Source of the DNA: Clostridiales bacterium
GTDB lineage: Bacteria; Bacillota; Clostridia; Lachnospirales; Lachnospiraceae
Reading direction: 5' to 3'
Assembly: GCA_021202655.1 (NCBI GenBank)
Contig: JAJQCO010000202.1
Coordinates: 1 to 34,145, forward strand
DNA: 34,145 nucleotides
Part shown: positions 8,326 through 18,049 of the stretch, one piece after another
Layout of the letters: every line of letters starts with the position of its first letter
Position numbering within the stretch: position 1 is the first letter of the stretch
Made by a program: the position numbers and the translations under genes
The notes under the pieces: generated by a model
What the model was told of the DNA's origin: nothing
The model's database searches: none
Seen by the model: the letters and a program-made list of their open reading frames with translations, nothing else

Positions 8326-9981
8326 TCACATCATCACTTCTTTGTTTTTACTGACCTTAAAGAAAATGATCAATGACACGACGGTAGTCGCGATCAGAAT
8401 GGAGGCCAGCGCCGCCGCGGTGCCGTAATTTCCTCTCACAACCTCCTGGTAAATTGTAACGGACATGGTTTTGGTTCCTCCCGTATAGAGGATCACCGAG
8501 GAGGATAGTTCGTTGATCACCGTAATCCAGCTTAAAATGGCGCCTGACAGCACGCCCGGCAGCATCATTGGCGCCGTTACCTCAAAAAACGTGCGCACGG
8601 TCCCGCTTCCCAGCGATATTGCCGCTTCCTCAATGCTGGGACTGATCTGATGCAGGATCGCCGAACTGGAGCGAAGCGTGTAAGGCATCCGGCGGATCAC
8701 GAGGGAAATAATAATGATCAACGCCGTACCGCTTAAAATCAGCGGTCTGTGGTTAAAGGCCAGAAGCAGGGTGATTCCCAGAACTGAGCCCGGAATGATA
8801 TACGGAAACATGGTTACCGTATCGAGAATTCCGGTAGCCAGATTCTGACGTCTCACAGAAAGATAGGCGATCAACACCCCAAGCACAACGATCAGAAGGA
8901 TCGCCGCGATCCCAAAGAGATAGGTGTTGCGAATCGCGCTGCCCAGAGAGGAAAAGATCCGACGGTAGCTGTTTAAGGAATATCCTTCCAGGAAGATAGA
9001 CGTATTCGCGTTTAAAAAAGACGTGTAAATGACCGTTGCCTGGGGGACGACCGAGAGCAGTACCATCCCGTAAATATAGAGATGCATCAACAGACCTCGG
9101 ATTCCTCCGGCGCGCTTTTTCTCAATCGGCCGCAGCGAGCTCATCGCATAGGAATGCCGGTTCACGTACCATTTCTGCAGGAAAAAGAAGACCGCCGTTA
9201 TCAGAATCATAATATTGGCCATTGCCGCGGCAAAATGCGCTTCGCTCCCGCTTTCGCTGACAAACTCGGAATACACCAGCACCGGCATCGTGACAAAGCC
9301 CTCGCCCAGAAGCTGCGGTGTGCCAAAATCAGCCAGCGCGTTCATAAATACCAGCATCGCTCCGGCAAGAATCGTCGGCGTAATTAACGGAAGGACAACG
9401 CCAAATATCTTTTTGGGACCCCGACATCCCAGGTTCTCCGCCGCTTCCAGCAGGGAAACGTCAAGCTTTTTCAGGGCTCCCGATACATACAGATAAATAA
9501 ACGGGTAAAGCTTTAAGGTAAATACCAGTAAAATCCCGCCAAACCCATAAATGGAGGGCAGTGAAATTCCCAGTGTTTTGTTGAAAAACTGAGTGACAAC
9601 TCCGCTTCTGCCGCACAACAGAATCCAGGAATAGGCGCCGATAAACGCCGGCGACAGCATGGATATAATAATCAGTATCTCCAGCACACCGCTGCCCATG
9701 ATCCGATAATTCGACATAAAATACGCCATCGGAACTCCCGTCAGAACCGCCAGAATTGTCACCGAAAACGTGACCTTAAAGCTGTTAATCAGCGCCCGGT
9801 AATAATATCGTTTGCTGAAAAACTTCTGAAAATTCTCCAGCGACCAGTTCCCGGTTTCCGGGCTCTGGAATCCCTTCAACACCATGGAAAACAGCGGATA
9901 AATCAAAAACACGGCAACCAGGAACAGCAGGAACAGGGTCATCATGTTCCAAAAATCCAGTTTTACTCCTTTTTTCTGCAT
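8326..9981 (-). CDS. Two-domain (fused) ABC transporter permease, Fe3+/Fbp-AfuB type
   Basis: 551 aa with duplicated binding-protein-dependent permease motifs (LLEAAENLGCRGPKKIFGVVLPLITPTI; IEEAAISLGSGTVRTFFEVTAPMMLPGV). Confidence 0.9.
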   Translation of the reverse strand: MQKKGVKLDFWNMMTLFLLFLVAVFLIYPLFSMVLKGFQSPETGNWSLENFQKFFSKRYYYRALINSFKVTFSVTILAVLTGVPMAYFMSNYRIMGSGVLEILIIISMLSPAFIGAYSWILLCGRSGVVTQFFNKTLGISLPSIYGFGGILLVFTLKLYPFIYLYVSGALKKLDVSLLEAAENLGCRGPKKIFGVVLPLITPTILAGAMLVFMNALADFGTPQLLGEGFVTMPVLVYSEFVSESGSEAHFAAAMANIMILITAVFFFLQKWYVNRHSYAMSSLRPIEKKRAGGIRGLLMHLYIYGMVLLSVVPQATVIYTSFLNANTSIFLEGYSLNSYRRIFSSLGSAIRNTYLFGIAAILLIVVLGVLIAYLSVRRQNLATGILDTVTMFPYIIPGSVLGITLLLAFNHRPLILSGTALIIIISLVIRRMPYTLRSSSAILHQISPSIEEAAISLGSGTVRTFFEVTAPMMLPGVLSGAILSWITVINELSSSVILYTGGTKTMSVTIYQEVVRGNYGTAAALASILIATTVVSLIIFFKVSKNKEVMM

Positions 9982-10013
9982 TGAGACGCCTCCTCCTGCT
10001 TTCCTCCGGATTT

Positions 10014-11108
10014 TTACTGAAGATCCATGTAAATATCCGTAAATTTATTCATCCATTCGCTCTTCTGCTCCGCGATAAAATCCTGATCCACCTCGATCGT
10101 ATTGATTTTATCCATACTGAGCAGAGTGGAGGATTCCGGAACATCCGTGCGCACGGTACGGCAGTTTAAAGAATCGTTCATCATGGTCTGTGTCTCCAGC
10201 GATGTGCAGTAATCCAGAAAGCTCTTCGCGTTCTCCTCGTTCTTGCAGCCCTTTATCATAAAAACACCGTCTCCGCTGAAAATCACACCTTCCGTCATAT
10301 GTACAATGGAGACGTTTGCACCGGCGGAAATCTGGTTCGCGGCGCTGCCCTCCGAGGTAAGGCCAACCGTATATTCGCCGTCCGGAACGCCCTTATACGC
10401 CGCGGAGGAACCGCCCAGCAGCTTTCCGTCAAGCTGCGCGCAGAAGGCTTCCACATACTCCCAGCCCTGTTCCGGATCTCCGTCGCCCATCGCATAAAGC
10501 ATGTTCACCACATGCTCCCAGGCAGAAGAGGATTTGTTCGGATCGGCCATGGCAATTTTGCCCTTCAGCTCCGGATTCAGCAGATCCTGATAACCTGTTA
10601 TTTCCATATCGCCGATCAGTTCGTTGTTGACGATCAGAACGCTGCCGATCACATCCAGACGCGTCAGGTTCCCCTCGGTATTTTTCATGCTGTCCATCAC
10701 AGCATCCTCATTTTCTGTCTGATAATCTGCAAACAGATCGGAAACATTCTTGACATTGCTGATGGTTCCGCTCATCATCACATCGCCCAGGGGATTCTCT
10801 TTTTCCGAATCAATCCTGGTCAGCAGTTCCCCGCCGCTGGCAACCACAACCTCAACCTCAACGCCTGTCTGCTCGTGATAGCCGTCAATAATTGCGTTCG
10901 CGACGGCCTCCGGCATCGACGTATAAACAACCAGCTTATCGCTGGCGCCGACCGCCTCCTTCTCAGTCTCTACAGCTGTCTCCGCAGCTGTCTCTGCAGC
11001 AGCGCTGCCTGACGCCGTCGTTGTGTCCGACGCCGTGCTCTGTCCGCCGCAGGCCGTCAGACTCATCATCATCGCGGCTGCGCATACCATGGAAATCATT
11101 TTTTTCAT
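10014..11108 (-). CDS. ABC transporter substrate-binding lipoprotein (Fbp/AfuA-like family)
   Basis: Lipobox LTACGG, KLVVYTSMPEAVANAIIDGYHEQTGVEVEVVVASGGELLTRI; adjacent to the permease. Confidence 0.88.
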   Translation of the reverse strand: MKKMISMVCAAAMMMSLTACGGQSTASDTTTASGSAAAETAAETAVETEKEAVGASDKLVVYTSMPEAVANAIIDGYHEQTGVEVEVVVASGGELLTRIDSEKENPLGDVMMSGTISNVKNVSDLFADYQTENEDAVMDSMKNTEGNLTRLDVIGSVLIVNNELIGDMEITGYQDLLNPELKGKIAMADPNKSSSAWEHVVNMLYAMGDGDPEQGWEYVEAFCAQLDGKLLGGSSAAYKGVPDGEYTVGLTSEGSAANQISAGANVSIVHMTEGVIFSGDGVFMIKGCKNEENAKSFLDYCTSLETQTMMNDSLNCRTVRTDVPESSTLLSMDKINTIEVDQDFIAEQKSEWMNKFTDIYMDLQ

Positions 11109-11226
11109 AATCGTTCTCCTTTACTGATTGATTTATTTATATCCGGAATCAAATCCGGATCTGAACAAGGAATGGCAAAAATACAGAATCTGCCGCCGGC
11201 AGCTCCTTCCGTATGCTATGACAAAT

Positions 11227-11565
11227 AAAAAAATGCCTCTGCCCCACACATGGGACAAAAGCATAAACCTCTGCGATACCACCCAACTTGACATCTCCTG
11301 AAAGATATCCTCTCGCTTCACGTACCATCATACGCGCCCCGATGGATAACGGGTGGGGATCCCGTCCGCTCCTACTCAGGAAATTCGCCTCCGGCTGCCA
11401 CAGCTTCGTCATCACTGTCGCGCTGTGTTCCTTTCCCGTTCAAAGCCGCCCTCGGAAGGCCATTCGTCGGTTAGCCGGACGCCCCGATTTCACCGCCCGA
11501 GGCTCTCTGCAGACTGGCATTTGCCGATTACTATTCTTCCTCACAGGTTTTTCTTATTACCGAAT
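11227..11565 (-). promoter_or_regulatory. T-box leader upstream of the Fbp-type SBP/permease genes
   Basis: Minus strand: AAGAATAGTAA, AGAGAGCCTCGGGCGGTGAAA, TTTGAAC, GAGTAGG, ACCCGTTATCC, antiterminator TTGGGTGGTATCGCAGAGG, then a 13-bp terminator stem ATGCTTTTGTCCC/GGGGCAGAGGCAT and T7. Confidence 0.88.
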
Positions 11566-11638
11566 CTCATTATAGGCCGTATGGCGCAGTTTTGTCAACC
11601 GGTTTTTTTACGCAGATTTTACCCGGATTTTACCTTCC

Positions 11639-12141
11639 TTACAATCCAACAGCCTGAAGCGCCTGATCCAGATCCTGAATGATGTCCTCCGGAGACTCGA
11701 GTCCGACGCTGAATCGAATAAAGCCATTTCTGAATTTCTCCGGATACAGATGAATCCGCTCGTCATAACTCGGCTGTGGAAAAATCAGACTTTCATCATG
11801 TCCAGGGGGAACGTGACGGAACCGCGAAAAATCTGCCAGGCATTAAACGGGCTGATGACTGCGCCAACATTGACCTGTGCTTCATAGCGAATGCGATCCA
11901 TCGTTTCCAGATCGTTGGACAGGATCGCGCCTCCCTGTGCGTCGCCATGGCCGTTGATGAATTTTGTAAGCGCGTCTACCACAAAGTCGGCCCCCAGATC
12001 CAACGGTCGCTGGTTCAGGGGAGAAGCAAAGGTGTTATCAACCGACAGGACAGCGCCGGTTCCTTCGTCGTAATCGGTTCCGGTATGTATGGCCTGCGTG
12101 GAATTATCGTATTCCCTGAATTTATTTTCTTTTTATGACAT
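11639..12141 (-). pseudogene. Decayed Cys/Met-metabolism PLP-dependent enzyme (cystathionine gamma-synthase / methionine gamma-lyase family)
   Basis: MS*KENKFREYDNSTQAIHTGTDYDEGTGAV joined to LSVDNTFASPLNQRPLDLGADFVVDALTKFINGHGDAQGG...SPFNAWQIFRGSVTFPLDMMK, then in another frame ESLIFPQPSYDERIHLYPEKFRNGFIRFSVGLESPEDIIQDLDQALQAVGL*. Early stop plus two internal deletions. Confidence 0.88.
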
Positions 12142-12158
12142 AGAGAAGCCTCCCGATG

Positions 12159-13349
12159 TCATGTCCTGTCTGTCACAAAGCGGATAAATTCCTCCGTTTC
12201 CTCCTGCGTATATGTGTGAGCCGTATACATCTGGTTGCCCATCTGGGCGACGTTCATTTCCGGCATCCGCTCACACATCACGATCCGCTCGCCGTACCTG
12301 TCCAGGATCTCCTGGTGACTGTGCCGATAGGCAAAACAGTCTCTCTGGCTTGCATAGACGCAGAAATGATCCTCACCACGTTCGGGAAGCAGCCGTCGAT
12401 TGGTGGACACCATGTCCGCCCAGATCTGATAGACGTCCGTGCTGTGCGCGTAATTCATCATATCCGGCGTATAACCGCCCGCCGGGCGCATATTCACCTC
12501 AAGCCCGACAAAATCACCGACCTCTCCCAGACCCTTACGCGCCTTTGTCAGCCGGAAAAATTCCATATGTACAAAGCGGCTCTTCGCGTCAAAAGCCTTC
12601 GCCGTGGCTCTCCCCAGCCTGCGCAGGGAGTCCGGCATCTGCGCCGCCACATAATAGGCGAGGTCGCGCTGCTCCAGCACGATGTCCATGATCGACGGCG
12701 GCCATACGGTCATCGATTCAAAGAGCGGCGTGCAGTCGGCGTCGGTGATCGCGTCATAGGAGCAGATATCTCCCTCGATAAACTCCTCCATGACATAGGG
12801 CGCTTTGGGAAGCCTGGCAAAGAACTTTTCCAGATCCTGCTCTCCACGAAGCCGCCAGGTGTCCGTCGCGCCCACGCCGACATCCGGCTTCACGATCACG
12901 GGATAGCCGACCTCGCTGAGGAAAGCTTTCGCCGCCTCGATTGTCGTCACCTTATGGCAGCGTGCGGTCGGCACGCCAGCCTCCCGATAATAGGCCTTCA
13001 TCCCTGATTTGCTCTTGAAGCGGCCCACCTCGTCCGCCTGCACGCCGGTCGTAACATGAAAATCCGTCCGCAGCCTCGCGTCCTGCTCCAGCCAGTATTC
13101 ATTGTTGGACTCGATCCAGTCAATCTTTCCATATTTAAAGGTGAAAAAGCCGACCGCCCGAAGCATCTGCTCATAGTCCTCCAACGTGTCCAGGCGATAA
13201 TATTCTGTAAGCGAGCGTTTCAGCTCGACCGGCAGCTCGTCATAGGGCGCATCTCCGATTCCAAGCACGTTTACGCCGTTCCTTTTCAGACGGTCGCAGA
13301 AATTCCAGTAGGTGCGCGGAAACTGCGGCGAGATAAACACAAAATTCAT
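12159..13349 (-). CDS. ATP-grasp domain protein (carboxylate-amine ligase-like)
   Basis: GYPVIVKPDVGVGATDTWRL, YVMEEFIEGDICSYDAI, GLEVNMRPAGGYTPDMMNYA. Confidence 0.85.
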   Translation of the reverse strand: MNFVFISPQFPRTYWNFCDRLKRNGVNVLGIGDAPYDELPVELKRSLTEYYRLDTLEDYEQMLRAVGFFTFKYGKIDWIESNNEYWLEQDARLRTDFHVTTGVQADEVGRFKSKSGMKAYYREAGVPTARCHKVTTIEAAKAFLSEVGYPVIVKPDVGVGATDTWRLRGEQDLEKFFARLPKAPYVMEEFIEGDICSYDAITDADCTPLFESMTVWPPSIMDIVLEQRDLAYYVAAQMPDSLRRLGRATAKAFDAKSRFVHMEFFRLTKARKGLGEVGDFVGLEVNMRPAGGYTPDMMNYAHSTDVYQIWADMVSTNRRLLPERGEDHFCVYASQRDCFAYRHSHQEILDRYGERIVMCERMPEMNVAQMGNQMYTAHTYTQEETEEFIRFVTDRT

Positions 13350-13387
13350 ATGTTCCGTCCTCCCTCATTTATTAGAAGCCAGGAAAT

Positions 13388-14047
13388 CTAAAGCTTCAGT
13401 TCCTTCTTAAATCTGGAATACATGGACGTTGCCGTATACAGAGCGGCTACCGGATTATGCCCCAACACGCGATCCTTGACAATCATGACGGTTGTCGGCG
13501 CCTTTGAGTGACGCAGAAACAGCGTATCATGGCCTACGCAAAGGCCAATCACAATATTGAAATCCGTTCCCTGCGCCTCCAGTGCTTTGGCCTGCATAAT
13601 CGGGTTGCACATGGACTCATGACCGCAGCCGTGATTCAGCTTCTTCTCTTCCGGCACACCGATGAATGTCTTATCCACCGCGCCTATTTTGCAGCCCACC
13701 GTGTAGTAATCAATCTTTCTGGCTTTTAGAATTTTGCAGAAGATACGAGTCTCATTCATTAATCCGACGCAGGAGGCTATCCCGATTTTTTTATAACCCA
13801 TGCGATCAATGAGCTCCAGCGTTTCCTCCACACGTGTGAGACGGCCATAGAACTCGCCCTCAATCTCAGCGGAGATCCTGGCAATTTTCCCCAGCTCCTC
13901 ATCGGTTTTGTAAATCTCAAGCACCTGAGCCAGCAATTCCTGGTCTACATGTTCTGTCAGGCAAAACGCCGGATATTTTTCTTCATTTTTGCCGCGACAG
14001 GCCAGAACCGCGCAGTCAGAACAGGTACGTGTACATTTTGCAGCCAT
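13388..14047 (-). CDS. DUF1847 domain protein (cysteine-rich)
   Basis: MAAKCTRTCSDCAVLACR, GIASCVGLMNETRIFCKIL, CGHESMCNPIMQA, GLCVGHDTLFLRHSKAPTTVMIVKDRVLGHNPVAALYT. Start at 14047 chosen from the GGGGGTG RBS. Confidence 0.8.
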   Translation of the reverse strand: MAAKCTRTCSDCAVLACRGKNEEKYPAFCLTEHVDQELLAQVLEIYKTDEELGKIARISAEIEGEFYGRLTRVEETLELIDRMGYKKIGIASCVGLMNETRIFCKILKARKIDYYTVGCKIGAVDKTFIGVPEEKKLNHGCGHESMCNPIMQAKALEAQGTDFNIVIGLCVGHDTLFLRHSKAPTTVMIVKDRVLGHNPVAALYTATSMYSRFKKELKL

Positions 14048-14066
14048 AAAAAAGCACCCCCTTCTT

Positions 14067-15152
14067 TCAATCGTAGAACCCCGCGATGTCGTCTGCCGTA
14101 TAGCTGTCCGGAACATCGTCATAAAAGACATACACATCGTCCGCAAACTTCTGCGCATCCGTTCCTTCTTTCAGAACGCCAATATCGGCAAGCTGCTCCA
14201 CGCTCAGTCTGATGGCGTCATAACCGCCCTGTACCGATGGGATGTAGTTGTACGACTTCAGAATGCCTGCATTAAACTCTGCATCACCGGTGACATAATT
14301 CTTATCCAGCTGGAGCTGCGCCGTCTCCTCCGGATGTTCATTCACATAGACAGAAGCTTTCAGGATCGCCCGGGTAAATGCGGCGGCAACGTCAGGATGT
14401 TCTTCGGCGAACTTCGTACTGACAAAGGAGGCGCAGCAATATTCGGAAGCGAACTGCTCGCTGGAAGCCGTGTCCACAAGCGTATTCAGGTCATACTGCT
14501 CGACATACTGGGAAGCGGTGGGATCGCCGGTAGCAATGACGTCGATTGCTCCATTTTCCAAAGCCTGGCCCAGATCGCTCTGAGAAAAGACCACAAACTC
14601 AACCTCAGGATTTTCCTCATCAAAGCTGATCCCTTCCGCCGCCAGCACTCTCTTCGTCACGATGGTTTCCGCCCCTGCCAGACCGGAGACTCCGATCCTC
14701 TTGCCCTTCAAATCTGCGGTCGTGTCGATGCCGGAATCCTTGGGCACAATGATCTTGGTGCAGCCGGTATGGACGCCGGCGGTGAATTTGATGGCCAGGC
14801 CGTTCTCAATCGGCTGCAGGAACTTGCCAATCAGGCCAAAGCCTACGTCCACCTGATCCGCGCCGATGGCTTCCTGAACATGTGAGGCTTCCACCTGAAT
14901 GTTTTCCGGATCAATCCCTTCGTCTGCAAAAAATCCTTTTTCTACCGCGATATGGAGAGGAGCCTGGCATAAGGACGGCGAATATGCGATGCGCAGATGA
15001 AACGGTTCCTTCGACGTCTCGTCTGCAGCAGCGGAGACAGAGGTATTCTGGGCAACAGCGGGCTCATTATCCGACGCAGACTTAGCTCCGCATGCGGTCA
15101 GGAAAGCAAGCGACGACAATACAAGCAAAACAGATACTATTTTATTTTTCAT
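14067..15152 (-). CDS. Sulfonate/nitrate/taurine-type ABC transporter substrate-binding lipoprotein (SsuA/TauA-like)
   Basis: Lipobox FLTACGA, LRIAYSPSLCQAPLHIAVEKGFFADEGIDPENI, LKGKRIGVSGLAGAE; next to ssuBC-like genes. Confidence 0.85.
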   Translation of the reverse strand: MKNKIVSVLLVLSSLAFLTACGAKSASDNEPAVAQNTSVSAAADETSKEPFHLRIAYSPSLCQAPLHIAVEKGFFADEGIDPENIQVEASHVQEAIGADQVDVGFGLIGKFLQPIENGLAIKFTAGVHTGCTKIIVPKDSGIDTTADLKGKRIGVSGLAGAETIVTKRVLAAEGISFDEENPEVEFVVFSQSDLGQALENGAIDVIATGDPTASQYVEQYDLNTLVDTASSEQFASEYCCASFVSTKFAEEHPDVAAAFTRAILKASVYVNEHPEETAQLQLDKNYVTGDAEFNAGILKSYNYIPSVQGGYDAIRLSVEQLADIGVLKEGTDAQKFADDVYVFYDDVPDSYTADDIAGFYD

Positions 15153-15185
15153 AATCATTTCTCCTCGTACAAGCATGTTATGTCC

Positions 15186-15210
15186 ATTCGATACAGTCTT
15201 TCTATCGAAT
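15186..15210. repeat. Inverted repeat between the ssuB-like and ssuA-like genes
   Basis: ATTCGATA (15186-15193)-N9-TATCGAAT (15203-15210), perfect 8-bp arms. Confidence 0.6.
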
Positions 15211-15257
15211 TATGAAACTATCCATGTATTCACAGGTACCGGATATCGACATAACGG

Positions 15258-16037
15258 TTACAGATAGTAGTCCGGCTCCTGCACGGTTCCGCCAAAATCC
15301 AGCAGCTGCAGGACCTTTCCGCGGCAGTGCAGAAAATCCTCGCTGCTACGCGCCCTTGGACGGCTGAAACCAACGTCGACAATTTTTGTCACGCGGCCAG
15401 GTCTTGGCGTCATAACAACAATCTGATCCGACAGGTAAATGGCTTCATCCACATCATGAGTAACCATAACCATGGTCATATTACTTTCACTCCAGATACG
15501 CAGGATTTCATCCTGCATGTTCATCCGCGTGAAGGCATCCAGCGCTCCCAACGGCTCATCCAGCAGAAGAACCTTCGGGCGACCCACGAGCGCGCGCGCC
15601 AGAGAAGCACGCTGACACATGCCGCCGGAAAGCTGATGCGGATAATATTTTTCAAAACCGGAGAGCTCGACAAGCTCAATGATTTCATGGACGTCCTTTG
15701 CCCGTTCACGATAAATTCCGCGGGCGCGCAGTCCAAAAGCAACATTCTCGTAGATGTTGAGCCACGGAAACAGGGTATGCTCCTGAAACATAAAGCCACG
15801 GTCGCTTCCCGGCTTCGTAATCCGGTCGCCATCCAGAGACACTGCTCCGGAATCCGGGTGAATAAGACCCGCAATCAGACGAAGCAGCGTGGATTTCCCA
15901 CAACCGGAGGGACCAATCAGAGAGACGAAGGAACCGGCTCGGATCTGGAGATCAATTCCTGACAAAGCGGTAATCGTTTCTCCCTGTGGGTTTGTAAAAC
16001 GCTTTTCTACATTGGAAATCGAAATGCCGCCTACCAT
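15258..16037 (-). CDS. Sulfonate/nitrate-type ABC transporter ATP-binding protein (SsuB/TauB-like)
   Basis: Walker A GPSGCGKSTLL, signature LSGGMCQRASLARAL, Walker B VLLLDEPLGALD. Start at 16037 chosen from the AGGGAG RBS. Confidence 0.9.
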   Translation of the reverse strand: MVGGISISNVEKRFTNPQGETITALSGIDLQIRAGSFVSLIGPSGCGKSTLLRLIAGLIHPDSGAVSLDGDRITKPGSDRGFMFQEHTLFPWLNIYENVAFGLRARGIYRERAKDVHEIIELVELSGFEKYYPHQLSGGMCQRASLARALVGRPKVLLLDEPLGALDAFTRMNMQDEILRIWSESNMTMVMVTHDVDEAIYLSDQIVVMTPRPGRVTKIVDVGFSRPRARSSEDFLHCRGKVLQLLDFGGTVQEPDYYL

Positions 16038-16993
16038 TTGATCACTCCCTTCTGCCACACCAGCACCCGGTCTCTCAGACGGAACAACAGTGTAATGAAA
16101 CAATAACAGGTAATACTCATGACAATCAATCCGGCATAAACATTAGCATAAGACATCATATCCTTCTGCCAGTTGATATACCAGCCGATTCCATACTTTG
16201 CTCCCAGCATTTCAGCCGTTACCAGCGTAATAAATGAGGAGGTCGTTCCATTGAACAATCCGATAAACATGTGCGGCATCGCTGCCGGGACTCCAACTCG
16301 TAAGATTGTGTATCGGTTAGAGGCTCCCAATGTTGCCGCCGCTTCAAAATAAGAATTCTGGATACTGGCTATTCCGCTGCTGGTTAAAACGGTAGTGGGG
16401 AACCACACGGCAAGCGCAATCAGAAATGCGCTTGCAGAGACAACGGTCGGAAAGCTGACCAGGACAAGAGGGATCCACGCCGTGGACGGAATGGGTCCCA
16501 ACACCCGCACCAGAGGATAAATCCAATATCGCGCGTGGCGGTTAAATCCAATCGCCACTCCGGTCAGGATTCCCACAGTTGCGCCGGAAACCCATCCGGT
16601 AACCAGTAAACGCAGAGAGTAAAGCAGGCACTTCCCAATAAACGCCGCATCTTCAATCAACACCCCGAAAATCCGGTCTAACGATGGAAAATACAGGACT
16701 GGCAGCCTGGCTGTTTTTACAGTCAGTATATTTAACACACACAGAAAGCAGATCACTCCTGTATAGAATGGGGCTTTTCCGGAATAATGAGTTTGAAGTA
16801 CCGGAAAGAAAAATCCGGCCAGAAACAGCGCGCCGGCCAGGACGCATATCCCGATCAGGACGATCAGGAAATATGGGCGTTCTGCTTCCGGATGCAGAGA
16901 AGAATCCGGAAGCACGTATGCTATGGCCAGCGTCGCCGCGGCAGCAAGAAACGGTAGCAACGATTTTATGGATTTCCAAGTTGTTTCTCCCAA
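16031..16993 (-). CDS. Sulfonate/nitrate-type ABC transporter permease (SsuC/TauC-like) with extra N-terminal TM segments
   Basis: ATLGASNRYTILRVGVPAAMPHMFIGLFNG permease motif; apparent TTG start after GAGGAGG. Confidence 0.87.
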   Translation of the reverse strand: MGETTWKSIKSLLPFLAAAATLAIAYVLPDSSLHPEAERPYFLIVLIGICVLAGALFLAGFFFPVLQTHYSGKAPFYTGVICFLCVLNILTVKTARLPVLYFPSLDRIFGVLIEDAAFIGKCLLYSLRLLVTGWVSGATVGILTGVAIGFNRHARYWIYPLVRVLGPIPSTAWIPLVLVSFPTVVSASAFLIALAVWFPTTVLTSSGIASIQNSYFEAAATLGASNRYTILRVGVPAAMPHMFIGLFNGTTSSFITLVTAEMLGAKYGIGWYINWQKDMMSYANVYAGLIVMSITCYCFITLLFRLRDRVLVWQKGVIKW

Positions 16994-17025
16994 TGTAGTT
17001 CCTCCTCAAGGATAAAAGCTGCCTC

Positions 17026-17958
17026 TTAATCTGCGAACAACGGGGTGGAAAGATACCGTTCGCCCGTATCGGGCAACAGAGCTACGATCGTCTTCCCCTT
17101 GTTCTCCGGTCTCCTGGCCAGCTGAATGGCAGCCCATGCAGCGGCGCCGGAAGAAATACCTACTAATACGCCTTCCTTCTTACCGATCCTCTTGCCCGTG
17201 TCAAAGGCATCCTTGTTTTCTACAGTGATGATCTCATCATAAACTCCTGTATCCAACACATCGGGAACGAAACCGGCTCCAATCCCCTGGATCTTGTGGG
17301 AGCCGGAAATTCCCTTGCTCAGCACGGGAGAATCGGCAGGCTCTACCGCCACTACCTTCAGATCAGGATTCCGGCTCTTTAAATATGCGCCGACGCCGGT
17401 GATCGTCCCGCCGGTACCGATGCCTGCCACGAAAATATCCACCTTGCCATCGGTATCCTCCCAGATTTCAGGGCCGGTCGTCGCCTTATGGACGGCAGGA
17501 TTAGCAGGATTGACAAACTGCCCGGGAATAAAACTGTTGGGGATTTCCCTGGCCAGCTCATCTGCCCTGGCAATGGCTCCCTTCATGCCCTTAGCGCCCT
17601 CGGTCAGAACCAGCTCCGCGCCATAGGCCTTCATCAGCTGGCGTCGCTCCACGCTCATGGTTTCGGGCATCACGATAATGATGCGATAACCGCGGGCAGC
17701 CGCCACGGAAGCCAGGCCAATTCCTGTGTTGCCGGAGGTTGGTTCAATAATAACCGCACCGGGCTTCAGAAGCCCCTTCTCTTCGGCGTCGTCAATCATG
17801 GCCTTGGCAATGCGATCCTTTACGCTGCCTGCGGGGTTGAAATATTCCAGCTTGGCCAGAAGCTTTGCCTCCAGCTTCTCCTCCTTTTCCAGGTGAACCA
17901 GCTCCAGCAACGGAGTCCTTCCAATCAGCTGGTCTGCGGATGTATAGATCTTGCTCAT
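17026..17958 (-). CDS. cysK: Cysteine synthase (O-acetylserine sulfhydrylase)
   Basis: [62 protein letters not shown]. Confidence 0.95.
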   Translation of the reverse strand: MSKIYTSADQLIGRTPLLELVHLEKEEKLEAKLLAKLEYFNPAGSVKDRIAKAMIDDAEEKGLLKPGAVIIEPTSGNTGIGLASVAAARGYRIIIVMPETMSVERRQLMKAYGAELVLTEGAKGMKGAIARADELAREIPNSFIPGQFVNPANPAVHKATTGPEIWEDTDGKVDIFVAGIGTGGTITGVGAYLKSRNPDLKVVAVEPADSPVLSKGISGSHKIQGIGAGFVPDVLDTGVYDEIITVENKDAFDTGKRIGKKEGVLVGISSGAAAWAAIQLARRPENKGKTIVALLPDTGERYLSTPLFAD

Positions 17959-17991
17959 AATTTTTTTCCTCCAATCATGTTTTAACCAATT

Positions 17992-18022
17992 AAAAAACCG
18001 GAAGCCTGAAACAAGCTCCCGG
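17992..18022 (-). terminator. Intrinsic terminator between the Cys-rich leader ORF and cysK
   Basis: Minus-strand RNA CCGGGAGC-UUGUUUCAG-GCUUCCGG followed by UUUUUU (8-bp stem with one G-U). Confidence 0.8.
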
Positions 18023-18049
18023 ACAAACGGCTGTGAGAATGCTGATCAT

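Noticed and set aside
8326-11108. Confident assignment as a ferric iron importer
   Set aside because: The fold family fits, but Fbp-like SBPs have several ligand types and the T-box leader argues for an amino-acid-linked substrate; ligand left open.
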